Shown here piece after piece: positions 56,877 through 64,000 of a stretch of 64,000 nt of DNA. The notes under the pieces are model-generated. The model saw nothing but the letters and a program-made list of their open reading frames with translations. It was not told the DNA's origin and ran no database searches. The position numbers were made by a program, and so were the translations under genes. Position 1 is the stretch's first letter. Each line of letters starts with the position of its first letter. Source of the stretch: Silene latifolia (taxonomy: Eukaryota; Streptophyta; Magnoliopsida; Caryophyllales; Caryophyllaceae); NCBI RefSeq assembly GCF_048544455.1, contig NC_133526.1, positions 12,354,001 through 12,418,000 on the forward strand. The letters run 5' to 3'.

Positions 56877-56959
56877 TTAGGGCAACCAAACAAATTTCAA
56901 AAAACTTAATTCATGGATTTTAGAATTCTCATAAATTAAGTGGATAACCAAAGGGTATT

Positions 56960-57650
56960 GCTTTTTCACATACGGTCTTTACTCTTTCACATACATTTTT
57001 TCATTAAATTTCCGTATCATACCCTTTTGTCCTAAATTAGGGTTTGCAAATTAGTAACTTAATTTAATTTATCAAATACTATCAATTATGTTGATGGTTG
57101 GCGGAAGGCGTGGTGGTTTCTTTGGGTGGACTATGCAACACGGGACAGAAAGGTCGGGATGGGTCGGGATTAGAGGGAGGGTGGTAGTCTGTGGTGGTGG
57201 GAGAGCGGGGAAGGGGGATTGCGGGGAAGGGGGTTGCGGGGGGAGGGAATGCGTTAGAGGGAAGAGGACCGGAGTCACACGAGTGGTGGTGGCGGGAGAA
57301 AGGTCGTCCATGAACGCGAGCAACGTCGACCCGGCGAAGGGGAGGAGGCTCGCCGACAACCGGATGGTCAGGGCCGAACACGGGCATGGGAGTGCGTTAA
57401 AGGGAGGAGGAGCGATCATTGACTCACGAGAGTGGTCGGAGAGCGAGGAACTTTGAGGCGAGGCTCGGAGGAGTTCAACCTGAGCGAGGTTTGAAGGAAG
57501 ACTAACCAAGAGGTGGTGTTGACGTTGGTGACTTAGTGGTAAAAGGAGATTGGAAGGAGAAAAAAATGAATTGGGTGAGAAAAAAATGATTAGGGCATAA
57601 TTGTAAATGACGTATGTAATAGAAAGAAAATCAGATGTGAAAAAAAGAAC
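56960..57650. mobile_element. Putative non-autonomous element with GC-rich interior
   Basis: The left end TTTTTCACATACGGTCTTTA, then CTCTTTCACATAC, and the inverted right end TTTTTTTCACATCTGATTTT, then ATTACATACG, look like imperfect inverted repeats. The interior 57090-57500 is GC-rich with a Pro/Ser-rich open frame on the minus strand (57072-57509) and a Gly/Arg-rich one on the plus. This is the composition often seen in gene-fragment-carrying MULEs, but no captured gene is recognised and no target duplication was found. Confidence 0.4.
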
Positions 57651-57990
57651 ACAAGATTGTAACCAAACAAATCACTAATTTAAACAAAGTAAGAAAAAAA
57701 GAAAAAGCAAATTGTAACTAGCGAAAGGTTTAACTTCAGCAGTTTTAAACAAAACATTTTTAACCTAGCTATAAAATACAATAATTAATTTTTTAATATT
57801 TTATTGGGTTGGAGTAAAGTAATACAGCATCCACTAGTAAACTTATAACGCAACCAGAACGACTATAAACTCCACATTCCACAAGTCATTCATTCATCAC
57901 TAATCCGCCATTCCGCCCTCCACAACTGACTTCTCCAGTTTTCCTCAAAACCCCCATTAATGGTAACTTGAACAAATCCTACATACAACC

Positions 57991-60830
57991 ATGTCAAACG
58001 GCGTCGTATGGGACAATATCTTAGACCTAACAAAATCAGCTCAAAAGAACAATACTGACCCGATTCACTGGGCGATTCAACTCAGCGCGATCCTCCACTC
58101 CGCCGAGTTAACTCATCCCTCAGTCGAACTCGCTGAGTTACTTGTCTCGCATATTTGCTTCGATAATAATATTCCTATCGCATGGAAGTTTCTAGACGCT
58201 GCTTTGTCTCTTCACCTTGTTTCTCCTCTCCTTGTTCTTGCGCTCCTCTCTTCCAGGTTTCCTTCAGTTTTTTATTCAATTTGTTCGTGTTTTCGTATTC
58301 TTGTTACTTGTTATAGTACCAATTTTAGTTAGAATGTTCGATTTTTTCGATTTTTGCGATGTTGATTGTTGAGGAATGCACTCGTCAAGTTAAAATCACA
58401 GTTCGTTTTATTGTAGGTGTTAATTTTGATTTTTTTCCTATTTTAGCGATGTTAATTTCGATTTTTTCCGGTTTCAGTGATGTTAATTTCAATTTTAGCG
58501 ATTTTAGGTGTTAACATCATAGTTTGATTCATTTTAGGTGTTAATTTAGTCTTCAAGTTAAAATCATAATTCGTTTATAAATAGTGATTTCAGTTGTAGA
58601 CGTTAAAATGTTGGTTTTGAGTTACAGGTACGCTGTTTGAGCAACACAATAACTCTGAAAATGTTCATTTTTTCGATTTTTATCAGAAAATCAATTCAGT
58701 TAAGCAATGCTCATTGTTGAAATGAGGAACACAGTCTTTTTTGAGTGAAAATCATAGTTCGTTTCATTTTAGGTGTTAATTTTAATGGCAGAGGTTAAAA
58801 TATTGGATTTGAGTTCTAGGTATGGTGTTTCGGCAACACAGTAATTTGAAAATGTTCATTTTTTGCCAGAAAATGAGTTCAGTTGATGAATGCACACGAT
58901 TTTTAATATAAGGCAGGAAAGTTGAAAAGAATGAGGCTTAGATTGTTGATGAATGCGCGCGATTTTGGTATTGGTCAGGCCTTGGTGAATATTTGAAACT
59001 TTACCTAGATTTGTCTTGGAGACAAATTCTTCTAACAGTAGAAATCGAGTCAGTTAACCCAAAATTAAAGATAAGAAAATACACACTGTCTTGAGTGAAC
59101 CTGGGTACCTGCCTAGCACAAAAGCTCCTTGTATTGGATTATTGAAAACAGCGTTAGTTCAAAACTTCCACCTCTTCTATACCCTTTTTTCTCAAAACTC
59201 CCACCTTTTGTAATTTCTACAAAACTCCCACCTTAAATGTTCTCCAAAGTTTCCACCTAAAGGCTGTTTTTGTCAAAATAAAAGACTTTTTATCCGGCAA
59301 TAACGGTCATGAATTGACATTTCATTCTATCAGAAGTTAGGTTTCTGCAAAAATGAATATATGTCGTGATTAATTTTTCTAAAAAAATGTTCTTTAGTTT
59401 TGCAGAAAAAGGTTTTTGGCGGAAGTTTAAAGGAAATGTTCATTAAAGGTGAGAGTTTTGAAAAAAAGTATTAAAGGTCGGAGTTGCTAAAATGATACTT
59501 AGAGAAGGTGGGAGTTGTGAATAAACTCTAAAAAAAACCGTATTTTTTGAGCAAAGATTTTACCCTATTTCTGAAACTCCCACCTTCTGTAAATATGTTT
59601 CAAATTCGAAACTCCCACCTTAAATGAACATTTTCTCCAAAATTTCCACCTAAAAGCTGTTTTTGTCAAAATGAGACTTTTTTTTTTTAATTTTATTTCG
59701 GCAGTACCGGCCACGAAAGCTATCAAAAGTTAGGTTTTGGCAAAAATGAAGATATACCATGATTAATTTTTCTAAAAAATGTCTTTCAATTTGGCAAAGT
59801 TGGGTTTTTGTTGGAAGTTGTAAAGAAAATGTTCATAAAAGGTGGGAGTTTTGAAAAAAAATATTATTGAAGGTGGGAGGTGTTAAAATGATACTTAGAA
59901 AAGGCGGGAGTTCTCAATAAACCCTCGAGCAAATCAAACTTTTTTGTTTAGTGGAGTACAAGAAGCATCATGCTGACAAATCTGGTAGCAGTACAACTAA
60001 TAGAAGGACAGTGTTGCACCTTGCAGAAGCTCTAGTGTCTTATATAGTGGTTGATTATGTCACCTTTTCATGGAGAACACTGGTTGAAAGATAACTAGCT
60101 CATAGAACATGGGTAGGGTATGTATGTCACTTGTGTACAACTTGAGGCAGAGAACAATAGCTATTATCTTATCACGGTTATTCATGATTTTTGCTTGTGT
60201 TTGATAGAGTTGAAAGGTATAAAACCCCAAATGATCGTGCCTTCAGCAACTCGAAGGAGTATATGAAATGAAAGGGTTATGGACATATGTGGAAAAGATT
60301 CTGTTTGTCCACCACTCAAAAGTGTTCTTTTCTAAGGGTTATATATGGTGAGGCTAGAAGTAAGTTTGGTGTCACTTCCAGAGTTTCAGAGTATCGAGTG
60401 TTTTCCTTACTTCTCTGGATAAATTATCCTGGAGAAAAGGGAGTGATGATTTTTTGTTTTGCTCTTGAATGGGTGTCATTCCTGTGGTGTCTCTTCTATA
60501 GTTCTATGTACAACATTGTTAATTATAAATATTCTACACATGAAAAGTAATGCCAACTTGAGTCACTGAAGTTTTTCGCTACTGGTGCGTTGTGTTGTAT
60601 TTCATAAACTAATGGATGCTGCTGCTTTCTGGTCTTCTGTTTTAGTTACTTCTAGAGGTTTCACTTGACGCAGTCAGTGCTGATTGTACTTTTACTTGGT
60701 GCAGGGCGATTCCGAGTCGGCGTTTGCATCCTACAGCCTATAGACTGTACATGGAACTTCTTAAGAGACACAGCTCTCTGGTATCTCAAGTAAATGAATC
60801 CTGTCAAGATAAGTGAGTATTACTTCTTTC

Positions 60831-60866
<36 letters not shown>

Positions 60867-63800
60867 CGTGTGTCAAAAAAATACTGCTAGTCATGTTTTT
60901 GGTAGATGTACCTCTAATAGTTCTCATTTATTCTGCAATATACCAAGTTTACTTGTATTACCAGCTAAATAAATTCAGTTTAGAGCCATTCATAAGGTGT
61001 GAGTGTGACTTGTTTTGACGCTGGCAAATGCAAACCTATCGCAACTCTCCTCTTTTACGCGCTTGAGATAAGCAGTTAAGGCCATATCCCCATATGACAC
61101 TCTCTGGCAGCTGGGGCATCAGGCACGCAATAATGCAAGAAGGCTTTTCAACAGTCTCAGTTTTAGGAGATCCTATGAGTTACATGGATGTTCTCCATTG
61201 TGTCTGTTGCATAGTTCAATGCTCTTTGCACTGAATACAGATGTCCTTGGAAGCTTGGATTATAAGAGAAATGGGGTGTTCTGTGTGGTCGAGGAGAAAA
61301 AGATTTGATTTATCGTCAATGTTTCTTGTACAATCATATTTTAAAGAATATGTTATATCTTTAACTTTGGCCTGAGATTTCGAAACATTCTTTTGATAAG
61401 TTTTATTGTAAAATTCATTACGGAAGTAAGTAACACAAGTTATACTTAATGGTGGAGTTCTATTACGGGATATCATATACAGCTTATCTTACAAGCTCAT
61501 TGCCAATCTCTCAAGTCAAATATTGTCCTTCTACCAGATGAGTTTTGAAGGTATATGAATTTGTAGTATAATTTGGGGGCCAGTAATGCATTTGATCTCT
61601 ATGTGAGTAAGTACATATGAGGGGAGAGGTCAAGCATGATTAGAAGCCAACTTTGGATATGAAGTCCTAGGATTGTGTTTGAGCCTTCAAGGCTTTATTA
61701 TGCATGCACTGTCTGTTCCTACTTTTGGATGGTACACAGTGCGTATGTTGTCATTTTTATGAAAGCAATTATTTCCTTCTCTTACGTTTTTATCATCAGT
61801 AACATTATATACTTTATAATATATACTCTATCGTGGTTGCAGGACTTTGAAAGCTGTCAACGATGCTCTACACCTTTCAGATGTTTATGGCTATGCACCT
61901 GCTGATCCTGCTGTTCTTATGGTGCTTTTCATTTTCTCTAGTGTGTGGCAGTTAGTTGATGCTTCACTGGATGATGAAGGGCTACTCGAATACACTCTTG
62001 ATAAGAAGTCTAACTGGCTGACCAGGTTACAGGATATGGAAATTGATGTCCATAGTCACTTTCAGGATAATCGGATCGAATATCGAGAGAGAATGCTTAA
62101 AGCAAATACTTTGATGGCTATTGACCTGATTGCAGAATATTTGGAAAATAAAGTTACTTCCAGGATTCTTTTCCTTGTAAGCCAAAATATGTAAGCTTTA
62201 CCTACTTTTCACAGTGCTTTTTATCTGAATGTTTGTGTTTGAGCTCTAGTCATATTGTGTCCATTTCTCTTTCATTGGGATGGTTGTTGGTCCGTCGTGG
62301 TGTTTTTGGGTATGACATGGGACAAATTTAGTAAGCCATGGCATATGGTGAAGGCCAGTAGGGTGATTATTTAAAGTTCAGAAAGCCAGTGATATATTTA
62401 ATGGTGGTAAGGGGGTGCAGGCAGACAGGCAGTTAGCTTGGGATTGTTGAAGATTGGATACTGTTTCAGAGGTGTTGGTGGATGGACCGACACTACGCCC
62501 AGGATGACGAAGAGTATGCTGATGATAGAGGAATGGTCAAGTGTTGGGTACTTGGGTATGGATGATGTAGGCCATCAGGTCATTTTATGGGACATTGATG
62601 AAACCATTGAGAAAGGCGATTCCCCAAACCCCACTGTGGATAATGAGAAGGGCTGTAGGGAGAATAAAACAACAATTTAGCAATATCAACCAAACATTAA
62701 GAAAGGGAAAAGAGGATGAAAATTCCCGTGTCCCTCTCTTGTAACATTTATCCCATATGGCCTCTTATAGTTAATGACTTTACTCCTCATTCTTCAAAGG
62801 GGCTGTATGTCTTTATTCTTGTGTGATTATTGGAAACAACGTGATAGATGCTCTTGGTTGTTACTCACAGAGAAGTCAAAGGGATTACGGGTTCTAACAC
62901 TAATCAAAGTTCGGGATCGATCATGTCATTTGTAAAGGAGATTACGGGTTCTAACACTAACCAGAAGTTTATTTTGAACATATGTTTATCCTTCTCTTAG
63001 ATTGATATATGAAGTGCAATACTCTGAGGTCTGACCATTTGCGTGAATTGATTAGGCCCTCAAATTGGAGGACTTTTGTGCAGCGATTACAATTGCTTGC
63101 CTCTAAGTCAGCAGCTTTAAGGAACTCCAAGAACACAACTCCAGAAGTCTTTGTGCGAATGGCATCTGATACATGTGAACTTCTATCTTCGGAAAACAAA
63201 ACAAGCTTACAGAAGCAGTTTCATGCTGTAATGGCCCCTGGATCCTTTGTCTCATTAGCTGCTCAATGTCATGGTGCTAGTTGTTCTTCTCTTTGGATTC
63301 CTATTGACTTGTTTCTTGAAGATGCTATGGAGGGTATTATTGTAACTCCAACTTGTGCCATTGATACCCTTACTGGTAAGTCCTGATGCTTTTATTTCAT
63401 TTTCAATCTTTGAAAGTTGAAACTGCCTTATTCAAGAACGCAGTATATTAAGTTACATTATTCAGGTATGGTGAAATCACTCCGGGCACTTAACAGTACG
63501 TCATGGCACGACACCTTTCTAGGCTTGTGGATTGCAGCGCTGCGTCTTGTTCAGAGGGTATGTATTTTAGTGGTCACTTTTTATCATAATAATGGTAACT
63601 TTTTATCAAAAAATGGTCCCATTTATCTCGTTGTAACTTACGAGTGTCACAAATAAGAATTTGCGAACATGGAAAGGAGTAAAGTGTAGGAATTATTTGT
63701 CAAAGAGAACGTCATAATAAATGAACAAGAAAAAATTGTTGAAATTGCATAGTAGTGCGCCTCGCTGACCGTGCCTTGTTTGTAAGGCGCACCGAAACAT

Positions 63801-64000
63801 TTTGGTTAGTGCCTCAATGAGCCTTAGGCTAAAGCACGCCCGAGCCATGCTTTTTAAATTTAGTGTATCATTTTGTGCTTTTTACTACTTTCCCCCATGG
63901 TCGTTTTATTGGTCTCTTACAACATTCCCCTGTGCAAGGACTTTCGTAGCAATCGTAGGTCATTATTGCTATGTATGGCTTTGGTTGCTTGATGCGATGT
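57991..64000 (+). CDS. MED33: Mediator subunit 33 (MED33A/B, REF4/RFR1-like), 5' part; continues past window
   Basis: Five coding exons are visible: 57991-58256, 60705-60812, 61843-62190, 63056-63375 and 63466-63557. They give 378 residues in consistent phase; the family is about 1300 residues, so most lies beyond 64000. Matches to the plant family: WDNILDLTKSAQKNNTDPIH, VELAELLVSHICFDNNIPIA, LHPTAYRLYMELLKRHSSLV, SVWQLVDASLDDEGLLEYTL, KVTSRILFLVSQNM followed by SNWRTFVQRLQLLA, LWIPIDLFLEDAMEGI and TSWHDTFLGLWIAALRLVQR. Mediator tail subunit MED33 acts in the nucleus as a regulator of transcription; in Arabidopsis REF4/RFR1 repress phenylpropanoid genes. The exon 4 acceptor was placed at 63055/63056 because it restores the QNMPSNW reading; an ATG at 63009 is intronic. 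Intron 1 (2.4 kb) contains a repeated foldback element. Confidence 0.93.
59181..59925. repeat. Tandem pair of a ~350-bp foldback element in MED33 intron 1
   Basis: Copy A (about 59181-59530) and copy B (about 59562-59925) share ACTCCCACCTT near the left and AAGGTGGGAGT near the right, so each has inverted ends. Between them are CTGTTTTTGTCAAAATGA-like and AAGTTAGGTTT blocks and ATGATTAATTTTTCTAAAAA, in the same order. The copies differ by many substitutions and small indels. Confidence 0.85.
60833..60863 (+). repeat. (GT)n microsatellite in MED33 intron 2
   Basis: About fifteen GT units follow the exon 2 donor by about 20 bp. Very close to the splice site, so length could influence splicing. 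Confidence 0.95.

Larger units (their letters stand above)
54985..56957. mobile_element. Nested MITE cluster, outer element degenerate
   Basis: The outer sequence starts near 54993 with CTCGTTTGGTTCATACAGG and contains AATTGAACTCCTGTGG-like blocks that recur around 56110-56210. Its right part seems to continue at 56880-56955 (GGCAACCAAACAAATTTC...ATAACCAAAGGG). It is interrupted by a retro-insertion (55230-56057) and by two TTA-targeting MITEs (56216-56876). No coding sequence is supported. Confidence 0.5.

Noticed and set aside
57072-57509. 145-residue Pro-rich frame on the minus strand as a gene
   Set aside because: GC-rich low-complexity DNA inside a probable non-autonomous element; an overlapping plus frame is equally open.
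63009-63055. ATG at 63009 as an alternative MED33 start or exon extension
   Set aside because: The AG at 63054-63055 restores the family reading (QNM then PSNW) across the junction; the upstream part has no similarity.

Overview
The window is nuclear DNA from a flowering plant (eudicot). Host genes have short exons, AT-rich introns and canonical GT/AG borders. They are plant-type genes: a DUF21-CBS membrane protein, CYP76 P450s, eIF2B-beta and the plant Mediator subunit MED33. The spaces between them hold plant transposon families (MULE, hAT, PIF/Harbinger and Stowaway-type MITEs, Helitron, tRNA-derived SINEs, Tat-type Ty3/gypsy). A caryophyllid origin would fit the repeat style, but this is a weak inference.

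Layout. 1-3720: a large inverted array of minisatellite-like repeats, cut by the window start, with GC-rich flanks. 3824-3925: an (AT)n tract. 4079-12467: a MULE transposon of about 8.4 kb with long degraded terminal inverted repeats. It carries a plant-mobile-domain (PMD) gene, a GRF-type zinc-finger remnant, a small unknown ORF and an opposed transposase fused to a Pro/Thr-rich linker and an OTU protease domain; all four genes are frame-disrupted. 12799-17431: a 13-exon DUF21/CBS gene. 18143-22192: AT-rich DNA bounded by two opposed Helitron-type 3' ends. 23065-27795: a five-exon gene for a plant protein of unknown function with a hydrophobic C-terminus.

28924-36170: a repeat nest. A TPR-type pseudogene on the minus strand holds a SINE and a gag-only Tat-like Ty3/gypsy fossil; one LTR of that fossil was itself hit by a 1.3 kb solo LTR. 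36644-43021: a tandem duplication of a CYP76 gene. The upstream copy has a nonsense codon and two private 8-bp-TSD insertions in its intron; the downstream copy looks intact. 44323-50737: eIF2B-beta in nine exons. 51207-54630: a structurally complete hAT transposon with perfect 8-bp target duplications and a full transposase. 54985-57650: nested MITEs and a poly(A) retro-insertion. 57991 to the end: the first five coding exons of MED33; the gene continues beyond the window.

The host genes show no functional link to each other. Three are housekeeping or regulatory (membrane transport-like, translation initiation, Mediator) and one locus is specialised metabolism. The main novelty candidates are the composite PMD/GRF/OTU MULE with its motif-dense ends, the giant inverted array at the window start, the likely competent hAT element, and several insertions whose empty sites or target duplications can be read in the window. 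Exon borders were inferred by eye from reading frame, splice signals and remembered family sequence; no search was run.
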